A stretch of DNA of 64,000 bases. Origin: JAJDTT01 sp965116695 (lineage in GTDB: Bacteria > Acidobacteriota > UBA6911 > RPQK01 > JAJDTT01). A program made the translations under genes and the position numbers. Under the pieces are notes generated by a model that had not been told where the DNA came from, made no database searches, and saw only the letters and a list, made by a program, of their open reading frames with translations. Location of the stretch: the NCBI GenBank assembly GCA_965116695.1, contig OZ220706.1, forward strand, positions 3,658,001 through 3,722,000. The letters are read 5' to 3'. The stretch's first letter is position 1. Each line of letters begins with the position of its first letter. Shown here one piece after another: positions 1 through 7,965 of this stretch.

Positions 1-1
1 G

Positions 2-2233
2 ATCACGCCCCGGGCCGTGCGGGCGGCCATGGAACACCCGGGCGAAATTGACACCGACCGGGTCGACGCCCAGCAGGCCCGCCGCGTGCTGGACCGCCTG
101 GTCGGCTACAAGCTATCGCCGCTGCTCTGGAAGAAGATCCGGCCCGGCCTTTCGGCAGGCCGCGTCCAGTCCGTGGCCGTGAGGCTCCTGGTGGAGCGGG
201 AGCGGGCGCGCCGGGCGTTCCACTCGGCCGTCTACTGGGACCTCAAAGCCGGCTTGGCGGCGGACGGAAGGCCCTTCACCGCCGGACTGGTGGCGGTGGA
301 CGGGACCAGGACCGCGACGGGCCGAGACTTCGACGAGACCACGGGCAGGTTGAAGCCCCGGCGCAAGGTCGTTTTGGTCGACAAGGACCTGGCGGACGGT
401 CTCAAGAAGCGGCTGGCGGAGGAGGCGTTCCGGGTCCTTTCGGTGGTGAAGAAACAGTTCCAGACCAATCCGCGTCCGCCCTTCACCACCGCCACCCTCC
501 AACAGGAAGCCAACCGCAAGCTGTCTCTGGGCGCGCGGGAGACCATGAGTTTGGCGCAACGGCTCTACGAGAGAGGGTTGATCACCTACATGCGCACCGA
601 CTCGGTCAACCTGTCGGGCGATGCCATCTCCCAGATCCGTTCCACCGTCAAGGCCCGCTACGGGACCGAGTACCTGAGTCCCCGTCCGCGCCGTTACCGG
701 ACCCGTTCCGGTTCGGCCCAGGAAGCGCACGAAGCGATCCGGCCGGCGGGAGCCGAGATGAACACGGCGGACGAGCTCGATCTTTTCGGGAAGGAGCGGA
801 AGCTGTACGAGCTGGTGTGGCGCCGGGCCGTGGCGACACAGATGGCCGCCTCGCGCCAGCGCCGCGTGACCGCCGTCATCGGCGCGGCAGAGGCCAGGTT
901 TCGCGCCCAGGGCAAATCCATCGAATTTCCAGGATTTCTCCGGGCCTACGTGGAGGGGTCCGATGACCCCGACGCGGTGCTGGAAGATCAGGAGATCCTC
1001 CTTCCGGACCTGACCGAAGGGCAGGAGTTGGATCTCAGGAAGCTGGAGAGCTTCGAGCGGCGCACCAGGCCGCCCGCCCGCTACACGGAAGCCGCGCTGG
1101 TGAAGGCCTTGGAGGAGAAGGGGATCGGCCGGCCCTCCACCTACGCGGCCATCATCTCGACCATCCAGAACCGCGGCTACGCCGATCTCAAGAAGAGGCA
1201 GTTGCACCCGACCTTCACCGCCTTTGCCGTGACTCTCCTGATGGAGAACCATTTCCCGGATCTGGTGGACACCGGTTTCACGGCCAAAATGGAGGAGTCA
1301 CTCGACCATATCGCCCGCGGCGCCGTCGACTGGCGAGAGTATCTGAAAGGCTTCTACAAGGGGGAGGACGGGTTCGAGGCGCGCCTGACGAAGCAGCAGG
1401 ACAGCATCGACCCGCGGGCCGCTTCCACCGTCGAACTCACGGGTCTCACGCCGCGGATCAGGATCGGCCGCTACGGTCCGTACCTGGAAGAAGACAGCGT
1501 GGCGAAGCGCCGGACCGCTCCTCTCCCGGACGGGATGCTCCCCGCCGACCTCACCGCCGAGCAGGCGGACGAGATCCTGCGCCGCCGGGACGAGGGACCC
1601 GCCGAGTTGGGAAAAGACCCTGAGACAGGCGAGTCCATCTACCTTTTGGATGGCCGCTTCGGCCCTTACGTGCAGCGGGGCGATATGCAGCAGGGCAAAA
1701 AGCCTCCGCGGCAGGGCCTGCCGCCGGGCACGGATCCTGAAGCGGTGACCCTGGATCTGGCCCTGCGGCTGTTGGCGCTGCCCCGTCCGTTGGGGGATCA
1801 TCCGGAGACCGGAGAGCCCGTGAAGGCCGGCTTGGGGCGCTACGGCCCCTACGTGGTGCACAAGCGGGACTTTCGCAGCCTCGGCCCTGCGGACGATCTG
1901 CTCACCATCGGGTTGGACCGCGCGCTCGAGCTGCTCTCAGCCCCGAAGCGGCGCGGCAGGGCCCCGATCCGCGAGATCGGGAAGCACCCGGACGACGGCG
2001 CCCCCATCGAGTTGTTCAAGGGGCGCTACGGGCCGTACGTCAAGCACGGCAAGGTCAACGCATCCATCGGAAGGGGCGTCAGCCCCGACGACGTGGACGT
2101 CCCTCTCGCCGTGGAACTCCTCAAGCAGCGCCTGCAACGCGACCAGGCCAGACGGGGCGGCCGCCGGACCCGCCGGCCGGCTGCGAAAAAAGCCTCGACC
2201 CGCAAGCGCCGTGCTACGCGGACCCGGCGTTGA
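2..2233 (+). CDS. topA: DNA topoisomerase I, 5'-truncated by window edge
   Basis: Type IA topoisomerase that relaxes negative supercoils through a 5'-phosphotyrosine intermediate. The reading frame is open from the first bases, so the Toprim domain lies outside the window. Seen here: the conserved stretch SPLLWKK...GLSAGRVQSVAVRL, then ITYMRTDSVNLS with the active-site tyrosine codon at 587-589, and GIGRPSTYA. The C-terminal third has no Cys4 zinc fingers. It carries four repeats built on GR(Y/F)GPY, the Toprim_C_rpt type, and ends in an Arg/Lys-rich tail (KKASTRKRRATRTRR) that probably binds DNA. It converges on the radical SAM gene with a 15-bp gap. Identity is certain; only the N-terminus is missing. 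Confidence 0.97.
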   Translation: MTPRAVRAAMEHPGEIDTDRVDAQQARRVLDRLVGYKLSPLLWKKIRPGLSAGRVQSVAVRLLVERERARRAFHSAVYWDLKAGLAADGRPFTAGLVAVDGTRTATGRDFDETTGRLKPRRKVVLVDKDLADGLKKRLAEEAFRVLSVVKKQFQTNPRPPFTTATLQQEANRKLSLGARETMSLAQRLYERGLITYMRTDSVNLSGDAISQIRSTVKARYGTEYLSPRPRRYRTRSGSAQEAHEAIRPAGAEMNTADELDLFGKERKLYELVWRRAVATQMAASRQRRVTAVIGAAEARFRAQGKSIEFPGFLRAYVEGSDDPDAVLEDQEILLPDLTEGQELDLRKLESFERRTRPPARYTEAALVKALEEKGIGRPSTYAAIISTIQNRGYADLKKRQLHPTFTAFAVTLLMENHFPDLVDTGFTAKMEESLDHIARGAVDWREYLKGFYKGEDGFEARLTKQQDSIDPRAASTVELTGLTPRIRIGRYGPYLEEDSVAKRRTAPLPDGMLPADLTAEQADEILRRRDEGPAELGKDPETGESIYLLDGRFGPYVQRGDMQQGKKPPRQGLPPGTDPEAVTLDLALRLLALPRPLGDHPETGEPVKAGLGRYGPYVVHKRDFRSLGPADDLLTIGLDRALELLSAPKRRGRAPIREIGKHPDDGAPIELFKGRYGPYVKHGKVNASIGRGVSPDDVDVPLAVELLKQRLQRDQARRGGRRTRRPAAKKASTRKRRATRTRR

Positions 2234-2248
2234 CCTGGAAACGTGCAA

Positions 2249-3268
2249 CTACTTGCCGTAGAGCAGGTAGCAGCTCCGGCACTCCTGCGGGTAGTCGCCG
2301 CTGACGAACCCGCCGCGGAAGCTCCGGAAAGAGGGATCGTTCCAGACCTCCAGGAAGGTCTGCTTCCGGATGTCGCCGTAGAAGAGGGAGGACGGCGGTT
2401 CGAGCCGTCCCTCGAAATACCGGCTCACGTGGTGGCCGAAGTGGCAGCAGGGGGCCATTCTGCCCTCATACGAGAAGTAGACCGACTCCAGCGGCGTGGC
2501 CAGGCAGTGGCGTGGAGTCATCCGGGAGGTCATGGGGAACTCGGAGTGGCATGCCACCTCGATTCCCTTTCGCCGGGCCCGCTCCAGGAGCCGGGAGATG
2601 CGGCTCTCCAGGTCTTCCAGAGGAACGGCGTCGCCGGAGCCTGGTTCCAGTCGATACTTCAGGAAGCTCTGTTCCCAGTCCCAGGAGTTGGAGACCACGT
2701 TCAACTGCTTCAAGTGGAGCACCCGGGCCCCGCAGGACTCCATCCAGGGAAGCACCCGGTCCAGTTCGTGGGCATTCTGTTCCTGAACGGTGAACGCGAT
2801 CCCCAGCAGGAGGGAACTGCCCGTCTCCCTCACCAGCCGGGCCAACTCCGTCACCTTCTTCGTCACCGTCGCGAAGGAGGCCCCCAGGCGAATGGCGTTG
2901 TAGGTCGCCTCCGTCATGCCGTCCACCGAGATGGTGAGCCGGTCCATTCCCGCCTCGATCAGGGCCAGCGAATTCCGCCGGTTCAAGATGGTCCCGTTGG
3001 TCGTCATGCTGGTGACGCAGCCCTGCTCCTTGGCCAGGCGCACCATCCGGTAGATCTGCCGGTGCAGCATCGGTTCTCCCCAGCCCGTGAAATCGACCGT
3101 ATGGGCGTAGATCATCTCCCGGCGGATTCGGAGATAGGTCTCCATGGACATGTCCAGATGGGGGTCCTCGCTGGAGAAACGGGGACACATTTCGCATTCC
3201 AGGTTGCAGCGGAAGGTCGGCTCCAGGTTGAAGGAGACCAATCGGTTGGCTGGATCGAAACCGTTCAT
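2249..3268 (-). CDS. Radical SAM/SPASM domain protein
   Basis: A 339-residue radical SAM enzyme. Cys21-x3-Cys25-x2-Cys28 (CNLECEMC) is the SAM-binding 4Fe-4S site and GWGEPML is the GGE-like motif. The C-terminal part has the cysteine pattern of a SPASM domain (PRHC, APCCHFG, CRSCYLLYG), which holds auxiliary Fe-S clusters. Such proteins modify peptides or carry out other radical chemistry; the substrate cannot be read from the sequence. No RiPP precursor, PqqD-like domain or other pathway gene lies next to it. It is transcribed toward topA. The next gene on the same strand upstream is an FN3 protein 28 bp away, so the two may be co-transcribed. Confidence 0.9.
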   Translation of the reverse strand: MNGFDPANRLVSFNLEPTFRCNLECEMCPRFSSEDPHLDMSMETYLRIRREMIYAHTVDFTGWGEPMLHRQIYRMVRLAKEQGCVTSMTTNGTILNRRNSLALIEAGMDRLTISVDGMTEATYNAIRLGASFATVTKKVTELARLVRETGSSLLLGIAFTVQEQNAHELDRVLPWMESCGARVLHLKQLNVVSNSWDWEQSFLKYRLEPGSGDAVPLEDLESRISRLLERARRKGIEVACHSEFPMTSRMTPRHCLATPLESVYFSYEGRMAPCCHFGHHVSRYFEGRLEPPSSLFYGDIRKQTFLEVWNDPSFRSFRGGFVSGDYPQECRSCYLLYGK

Positions 3269-3296
3269 GTAGCGGCGCCCTTGCGCAGATTTCGGG

Positions 3297-3659
3297 TCAG
3301 AATAACAGAGAGACGGTGTTGGACGTTTTGCCCTTGCCGTTCTGGTTGAATCCCCTCACCCGGTAGGAGAACGCCCCGGTGACGTACTTGCCGATCTCGT
3401 CCTTGTAGCGGGAAGAATTGGCGCCCACGATCCCGACGACCCGAAACTCGGCCCCGCCGTCGGAGCGAAGAATCTCGAATCCCAGCTCATTGTCGGAACG
3501 GTCTTTCCAGGTCAGCTCGGTGGTGGCCATGGCTCCCTTGAAACGCTTGACGCCCTTGAGATCGGTGGGCGCCTCGGGGGGCTCGCCCGGCGCCGCAAAG
3601 GCCGCACCCGGAGCGACCCAGAACAGAAGCCACGAGACCAGCAACGCTCTTCGCTTCAT
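3297..3659 (-). CDS. Small secreted fibronectin type III domain protein
   Basis: A 120-residue protein with a clear Sec signal peptide (MKRR, a hydrophobic core, then AFA-AP near residue 23) followed by one FN3-like beta-sandwich of about 90 residues. Typical FN3 features are the opening PEAPTDL, the core ELTWKDRSDNELGFEILRS, and the closing YRVRGFNQNGKGKTSNTV. FN3 domains usually mediate protein or carbohydrate contacts outside the cytoplasm; no catalytic residues are apparent. It is probably co-transcribed with the radical SAM gene downstream, though nothing in either sequence shows a functional link. Confidence 0.8.
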   Translation of the reverse strand: MKRRALLVSWLLFWVAPGAAFAAPGEPPEAPTDLKGVKRFKGAMATTELTWKDRSDNELGFEILRSDGGAEFRVVGIVGANSSRYKDEIGKYVTGAFSYRVRGFNQNGKGKTSNTVSLLF

Positions 3660-3774
3660 CTCTTTCTCTCCCCTGTCTTTCGGTGTTCCTCCAGTCTACT
3701 ACGATCGAGGAGTCCCGGCTTTACAGGCAGCCTTCCGCTCGGCTATTTTGCACTAAGCCGATCGGGATTGATCC

Positions 3775-4368
3775 ATGGAGCCTCCTCCCCTCTACTACCC
3801 CGTATTCCTGGACCTTCGAGGCCGTTCCTGCCTGGTGATCGGAGACGGGGAGCTGGCCGAAGAGAAGGCGAGGAGCCTGGAGGAAGCCGGAGCCCGGGTT
3901 TTGCGTTCCCGCACCTTCGATCCCGAGGTCAGCGACGTCTTCCTGATCGTGGCCGCCACCTCCGATACCGGTCTCGGCCGCCGGATCAAGGAGTTCGCCG
4001 ACCGGAAGGGGATCCTGGTCAACGTGGTCGACCAGACGCCCAACTGCGGTTTCATCGTCCCGGCCATCGCTCGGAGCGGAGATCTGGTTCTGGCCATTTC
4101 CACATCCGGCAAGAGCCCGGCCCTGGCGCGCAAGATCCGGAAACAGCTCGAGGCGCAGTTCGGACCCGAGTACGCAGATCTGGTCCAGGCTCTGGGAGAG
4201 GTTCGCCCGCTTGTCAAGGAGCGCCTGAAGACCTTTCGCGAGCGGAGTGAGTACTATAATCGGATGGTGAAAGATCCGGACCTTCTGGAAATCGCCCGCT
4301 GCCGCGGCGCGGCGGCGGTCCGGTCCCGGCTCGAGAGAGCTCTCCGGCTCGAGGAAAACTCGCCATGA
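3775..4368 (+). CDS. Precorrin-2 dehydrogenase / sirohydrochlorin ferrochelatase (siroheme synthase N-domain type)
   Basis: A 197-residue protein of the Met8p/CysG N-terminal family. It oxidises precorrin-2 to sirohydrochlorin with NAD and often also inserts iron, giving siroheme for nitrite and sulfite reductases. The N-terminus has PVFLDLRGRSCLVIGDGELAEEKA, with the Rossmann glycines at 23-28. The family signature VNVVDQTPNCGFIVPAIARSGDLVLAISTSGKSP follows, and then a helical dimerisation domain. The stop overlaps the SUMT start as ATGA, so the two genes are translationally coupled and form a split version of CysG. Confidence 0.9.
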   Translation: MEPPPLYYPVFLDLRGRSCLVIGDGELAEEKARSLEEAGARVLRSRTFDPEVSDVFLIVAATSDTGLGRRIKEFADRKGILVNVVDQTPNCGFIVPAIARSGDLVLAISTSGKSPALARKIRKQLEAQFGPEYADLVQALGEVRPLVKERLKTFRERSEYYNRMVKDPDLLEIARCRGAAAVRSRLERALRLEENSP

Positions 4369-5171
4369 AGATCCTGCGGCCACGAACCGGACGCGTCGTC
4401 CTGGTGGGCGCCGGTCCGGGCGATCCGGAACTGCTGACGGTCAAGGCGGTTCGTTGCCTGAGCCGCGCCGACGTGGTCATCTACGACCGGCTGGTCGATT
4501 CCAGGGTCCTGGAACTGATTCCCGATTCCGCCGAGTCCATTCCGGTGGGAAAGAAGGGGGGGCACTACGGCTTCCCCCAGGAGAAGATCCATGAACTGAT
4601 GGTGTCCCGGGCACGCGCCGGCAAGGAGGTGGTCCGTCTCCAGGGAGGAGACCCTCTCATCTTCGGCCGGGGCGGCGAGGAGATGGATTACCTGTCGGCT
4701 CACGGAGTCCCTTTTGAGATCGTCCCCGGGGTCAGCGCCGCTTTCGGAGTCCCCACGGCCGCCGGGATTCCCCTGACCCACCGGGAGCTCTCCTCCTCCG
4801 TACTGGTCCTGAGCGGCCATCGCGCTTCGGGGTCGGACCTGAACCGGTCCTGGACCCTCGCCGCGCGGGCCGACACCGTCGTTTTCCTCATGCCCCTGGG
4901 CAACCTCAAGCAGATCGTCTCCCAGTTGGTGCTTCATGGACGGCCGCTGGACACGCCGGCCGCCGTCATCGGATCGGGCACCCTGGACCGGCAGCAGGAG
5001 GCCGGCGGGACCTTGAGAAACATTTTCAGGCGGACCCGCAAGGCGGACATTCGCTCGCCCGCTCTTCTGGTGGTCGGGGAGGTGGTTCGTTTCCAGGCTT
5101 TGAAGCAACGTCCGGCGGAAATCCCGCCCCGGGCCGGGACGGAACTGGCGGCCACCGGCAAGAAGCCTTGA
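4365..5171 (+). CDS. cobA: Uroporphyrinogen-III C-methyltransferase (SUMT)
   Basis: A 268-residue tetrapyrrole methylase that transfers two methyl groups from SAM to uroporphyrinogen III, giving precorrin-2, the substrate of the gene just upstream. Signatures seen: VGAGPGDPELLT at residues 14-25, the VVRLQGGDPLIFGRGGEE motif, and VPGVSAAFGVPTAAGIPLTHRE. The length fits a stand-alone SUMT (about 260 residues), with a short tail. It overlaps the dehydrogenase gene by four bases. No further cobalamin genes are in the window, so siroheme rather than B12 is the likelier product; this is inference. Confidence 0.93.
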   Translation: MKILRPRTGRVVLVGAGPGDPELLTVKAVRCLSRADVVIYDRLVDSRVLELIPDSAESIPVGKKGGHYGFPQEKIHELMVSRARAGKEVVRLQGGDPLIFGRGGEEMDYLSAHGVPFEIVPGVSAAFGVPTAAGIPLTHRELSSSVLVLSGHRASGSDLNRSWTLAARADTVVFLMPLGNLKQIVSQLVLHGRPLDTPAAVIGSGTLDRQQEAGGTLRNIFRRTRKADIRSPALLVVGEVVRFQALKQRPAEIPPRAGTELAATGKKP

Positions 5172-5190
5172 CCGGATTCCGGCTGCCCGG

Positions 5191-5487
5191 CTACTGGACC
5201 CGGTCCGTCACCGGGTCCATGTCCTCCATGATGATCGATTCCCGGGCGGCGTGATCCTGCAACTGGGCCCTGAGCTTGTCGTTGAGCAGAACCATGGTTC
5301 GGATGCTCTGGTAGTTCAACGGCTCCTTCTTCCCCTCATCGTTCACGACGAATGGGGGATTCGCCTGCACCAGGAAGGCGATGAGCTGAATCAGGAAGTT
5401 GCATTCTCCGGCTGACAGGCGCCAACTGTAGTCCCGGTTCAGAAACTCTTGAATCCGGCGTTGCTGTTCCATCTTGGTCTGGTCCAT
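5191..5487 (-). CDS. Hypothetical protein, 98 aa
   Basis: Not recognised. A soluble, mainly helical small protein with no signal peptide or membrane segment. It starts MDQTKMEQQRRIQEFLNRDYSW and has a mixed acidic C-terminus (IIMEDMDPVTDRVQ). It lies 21 bp downstream of another unknown gene on the same strand and converges on cobA with a 19-bp gap, so the two unknowns probably form a two-gene operon. Support for coding comes from the tight spacing, a normal amino-acid composition unlike the Arg/Pro/Gly-rich antisense frames nearby, and an ATG start. Confidence 0.6.
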   Translation of the reverse strand: MDQTKMEQQRRIQEFLNRDYSWRLSAGECNFLIQLIAFLVQANPPFVVNDEGKKEPLNYQSIRTMVLLNDKLRAQLQDHAARESIIMEDMDPVTDRVQ

Positions 5488-5508
5488 AGGGGGCTCTTTC
5501 CGCCGCTT

Positions 5509-6093
5509 CTACCGCTCCCGGTAGGACTCGGCGTAGATGCGTCTCAAGGGAGCGAGACAGTAGGTCTCCAGCAGGTCCTTCAGGAGTTCTTCACGGCCCA
5601 TGAGCCGATCCTCATGGCGGGAATTGAGGACGAAGGTCAGGCGAATGATGTCGGCCTTGTCTTTTCGGATGTCCAGCGAGACCGAGTGGGACATTCTGGG
5701 ATCGAAGTGGAGCAGATCGCTGAAGCTGAAGTGATCGAACTCGGGGTCGGTCCACGGCTTCTCATGGCGGCACTCCCAGTAGTAGTCCCGGAGCCGTCCG
5801 GTGAACTGGTCATAGTCGAACCCGGCGGACTTGTTGTTGACGCTGGCCTCCACGCAGAGCCGCGTGTCCTTCCTCAGCGCACCCAGGCCGTAGGTGACTT
5901 CCAGTTCCCGCCTCCGCGAGAACTTGATGCGATGGTTGCCGCGGCGGTGGAAGCGCTTGACTTCGGGCTCGACTCCCACTTCCCGGCTGTCCTCTTCCGT
6001 GACGTAGCTCCGCTTCGCCCGCTCGTACCATTCGTCCACGATCCCGTGTGCGATCCGGTCGAGCAGACGAAGTTGAAGGTCCCTGGAACCCAT
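5509..6093 (-). CDS. Hypothetical protein, 194 aa
   Basis: Not recognised. A soluble protein rich in charged and aromatic residues, with no signal peptide. It contains RFHRRGNHRIKFSRRRELEVTYG near the middle and FDHFSFSDLLHFDPRMSHSVSLD in the second half, and ends in an amphipathic helix (LLKDLLETYCLAPLRRIYAESYRER). I chose the ATG at 6093; an in-frame TTG at 6126 would add 11 residues but has no better ribosome binding site. It is the first gene of a likely two-gene operon and is divergent from the VWFA gene across a short AT-rich gap. Confidence 0.65.
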   Translation of the reverse strand: MGSRDLQLRLLDRIAHGIVDEWYERAKRSYVTEEDSREVGVEPEVKRFHRRGNHRIKFSRRRELEVTYGLGALRKDTRLCVEASVNNKSAGFDYDQFTGRLRDYYWECRHEKPWTDPEFDHFSFSDLLHFDPRMSHSVSLDIRKDKADIIRLTFVLNSRHEDRLMGREELLKDLLETYCLAPLRRIYAESYRER

Positions 6094-6127
6094 GGCAGAC
6101 GGTATTCTCACAAAATTGTCGGGCAAA

Positions 6128-6146
6128 TGTAAATTGTTGTAAATTG
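6128..6146. promoter_or_regulatory. Direct repeat TGTAAATTG x2 in divergent intergenic gap
   Basis: Two copies of TGTAAATTG at 6128-6136 and 6138-6146, one helical turn (10 bp) apart, in the only AT-rich stretch of the gap between the divergent gene starts at 6093 and 6153. The phasing fits an operator or an AT-rich promoter element, but no known binding motif is matched. Confidence 0.25.
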
Positions 6147-6152
6147 GTCCGG

Positions 6153-7037
6153 ATGCGCCCTTTCCGCGCCCTTCTCTGGATCGGCCTCTGGATGCTGTGC
6201 GCCTTTCAGCAGACTCCGATTCGCGTCGAGGTCGAAGCTGTCAACGTCCTGGTCACCGTGACCGATCGGAAGAACCGGTTCGTCACCAATCTCCAGAAGG
6301 ACCGCTTCCACATTTATGAAGACGGCCGGCGCCAGTTCATCACCAATTTCAGGCACGAGACCTCCCTGCCTTTGAGAATCGGCCTGCTCATCGACACCAG
6401 TTCCAGCGTCCGCTTGAAGTTGGAATTCGAGAAACGGGCCGCGACCCGGTTCGTCCATTCCATCCTGCGGCCTCAGGACCAGGTCCTCCTTGTGGAGTTC
6501 GACTCGGGTGTCTCTCTGCTGCACGACTTCACCTCGAACCCCAGGTCCATCGCCAAGGCCATCCGGGGGCTGAGAGCGGGAGGCGGAACGGCCCTGATGG
6601 ACGCCTTGGTGAGTGTCTCCGCCGAGAAGATGACGGACTACGAAACGCGGCAGGCAATCGTGATCCTCTCCGACGGCGTCGACCGCGACAGCGAGCATAC
6701 GCTGGAGGACGTCATGCGGGGTATCCATCGCTCCGGCGTGACGGTTTACAGTATCGGCACCAGCCGCTTCGGAGCGGATCAGCAGAAGAAGGGGGAAAAG
6801 GTCCTCAGAGAAATCTCCCGGGAGACGGGCGGACGAGCTTTCTTCCCCTACACGGCCGACGGCCTGCAGCAGACCTTCGATCTCATCGACGAAGAGCTCA
6901 GATCCCAGTACAGCCTGACCTACGTCCCCAGAAACCGGGATCGAGACGGCAGTTTCAGGGAAATCGAAGTCAAGCTGCTCCGGGACAAGGGACTGAACAT
7001 CAGGCACCGCAACGGCTACTACGCCCCCGCCACGTAG
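6153..7037 (+). CDS. Secreted VWFA domain protein, acidobacterial type
   Basis: A 294-residue protein with a short signal-like N-terminus (MRPFRALLWIGLWMLCAFQ) and a von Willebrand factor A domain. The MIDAS motif DxSxS is at residues 81-85 (LLIDTSSSVRLK), with later metal-site elements GGGTALMDAL and IVILSDGVDRDS. The segment VNVLVTVTDRKNRFVTNLQKDRFHIYEDG before the VWA core is typical of the VWFA-related family (TIGR03436) that is strongly expanded in Acidobacteria. It probably binds a partner outside the cytoplasm through Mg2+; the ligand is unknown. The stop codon TAG is followed at once by the hairpin-repeat array. This gene is one of the better lineage markers in the window. Confidence 0.9.
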   Translation: MRPFRALLWIGLWMLCAFQQTPIRVEVEAVNVLVTVTDRKNRFVTNLQKDRFHIYEDGRRQFITNFRHETSLPLRIGLLIDTSSSVRLKLEFEKRAATRFVHSILRPQDQVLLVEFDSGVSLLHDFTSNPRSIAKAIRGLRAGGGTALMDALVSVSAEKMTDYETRQAIVILSDGVDRDSEHTLEDVMRGIHRSGVTVYSIGTSRFGADQQKKGEKVLREISRETGGRAFFPYTADGLQQTFDLIDEELRSQYSLTYVPRNRDRDGSFREIEVKLLRDKGLNIRHRNGYYAPAT

Positions 7038-7268
7038 GAGCGGCGGCGTCTCGCCGCCGACTTGGATCGGCGTGTTTCACGCGCCGACAAGCGGCGTGCT
7101 TCACGCGCCGCCCCTTTCGAAGGACAACGGCGCCAAAGAATACTGGGCGCCCAAAGGACGCCGATCCAATCGGCGACTGGAAAGTCGCCGCTCCCGGCGA
7201 CAAGAAAGTCGCCGCTCCTGGCGACAAGAATGTCGCCGCTCCCGGCGACTAGAAAGTCGCCGCTCCCC
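7038..7268. repeat. Modular hairpin-repeat array between convergent genes
   Basis: An array of short GC-rich hairpins that starts directly after a TAG stop. Plus-orientation units come first: GGCGGCGTCTCGCCGCC, then GGCGTGTTTCACGCGCC. From about 7108 come minus-orientation units, including GGCGACTGGAAAGTCGCC and three degenerate GGCGAC-(T/A)-AGAAAGTCGCC-like copies up to 7268. Each half runs in the sense direction of the gene it follows. A composite element with a non-palindromic core lies at 7108-7193 and has relatives near 27.4 and 36.0 kb. Confidence 0.9.
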
Positions 7269-7470
7269 CAAGCCGACGGAACTCCAGCCTGATCTGCTTC
7301 TTCAGGAGTTCGACGGCTTCATCCCGGTCGGTGCCCAAGGCGGAGAACGGGCGTATCCGCATGTACGGACCCAAATCCGCGACCCGGGCCGACGCCAGAA
7401 CCAGCGGGCCCAGCTCCTGCGTCGAAACCGCGAAACGCATTCCCTTGTGCTCCCATTCCATGGTGGACAC
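7249..7470 (-). CDS. Hypothetical protein, 73 aa, C-terminus and stop inside a hairpin repeat
   Basis: Not recognised. A small protein starting with GTG at 7470, preceded by GGAGG at a 5-base spacing, and one base from the stop of the thioesterase gene, so it is probably coupled to it. The body (MEWEHKGMRFAVSTQELGP...DEAVELLKKQIRLEFRRL) looks like a small alpha/beta protein. The last residues GGAATF and the TAG stop are encoded by a minus-orientation repeat unit in which the usual TTTCCAG of the hairpin reads TTTCTAG. The original gene end may have been replaced by the repeat. Confidence 0.6.
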   Translation of the reverse strand: MSTMEWEHKGMRFAVSTQELGPLVLASARVADLGPYMRIRPFSALGTDRDEAVELLKKQIRLEFRRLGGAATF

Positions 7471-7471
7471 G

Positions 7472-7939
7472 TCAGCCTCCGGGGCGGTTGCCGGCGCAGA
7501 GTCTCCGGATCCGGTCCGGAACCCGCATCTTGGACTCGGCCGCGTAGTCCCACGACACGCAAACGGTTTTTCCCCGGGCGACCTTGCGCCCGGTTTCCCG
7601 TTCGGTCATTTCGTACTGGAAGTCGAAGCTGGTATTGCCGACTCGGGGAATCCAGACCTGGACCAGAAGGATCTCTCCCCAGTGAGCGGGCGAGAGAAAC
7701 CGGCAGGCGGCTTCCACCGCGATCATCTGCAGGTCGTGGACCCGCCGGGCGTCCAGAAAGTGGCGGAAAAAGGCCACGCGAGCCGCTTCCATGTAGGTGA
7801 AATAGCGGACGTTGTTGACGTGCCCCATGGCGTCCAGGTCGTGAAACTCCACTTCCATGGGGATCACCAGAGCCTTGCTGCTGCCGATGGTGGTTTCGGC
7901 CGGGGCGGACGCAAAGCCGGCTCTCACCGCGTGAGTCAT
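7472..7939 (-). CDS. Acyl-CoA thioesterase, hotdog fold (4HBT family)
   Basis: A 155-residue protein of the 4-hydroxybenzoyl-CoA thioesterase / YbgC-like hotdog family. The signature is VEFHDLDAMGHVNNVRYFTYMEAARVAFFR, including the Asp and the HVNN turn used in thioester hydrolysis. Substrates in the family range from short acyl-CoAs to aromatic acyl-CoAs and cannot be told apart here. I set the start at the ATG at 7939 (MTHAVRAG), which gives normal family length; the frame stays open upstream inside the neighbouring gene. It lies 26 bp downstream of the CMD-family gene and just upstream of a 73-residue unknown, so the three form one operon. Confidence 0.85.
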   Translation of the reverse strand: MTHAVRAGFASAPAETTIGSSKALVIPMEVEFHDLDAMGHVNNVRYFTYMEAARVAFFRHFLDARRVHDLQMIAVEAACRFLSPAHWGEILLVQVWIPRVGNTSFDFQYEMTERETGRKVARGKTVCVSWDYAAESKMRVPDRIRRLCAGNRPGG

Positions 7940-7965
7940 CACTTCTGTTTTAGCGGGAATTCCGC

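Noticed and set aside
2243..3349. A plus-strand frame of 368 codons opposite the radical SAM gene
   Set aside because: Antisense of a gene with intact Fe-S motifs; no domain in the plus-strand product.
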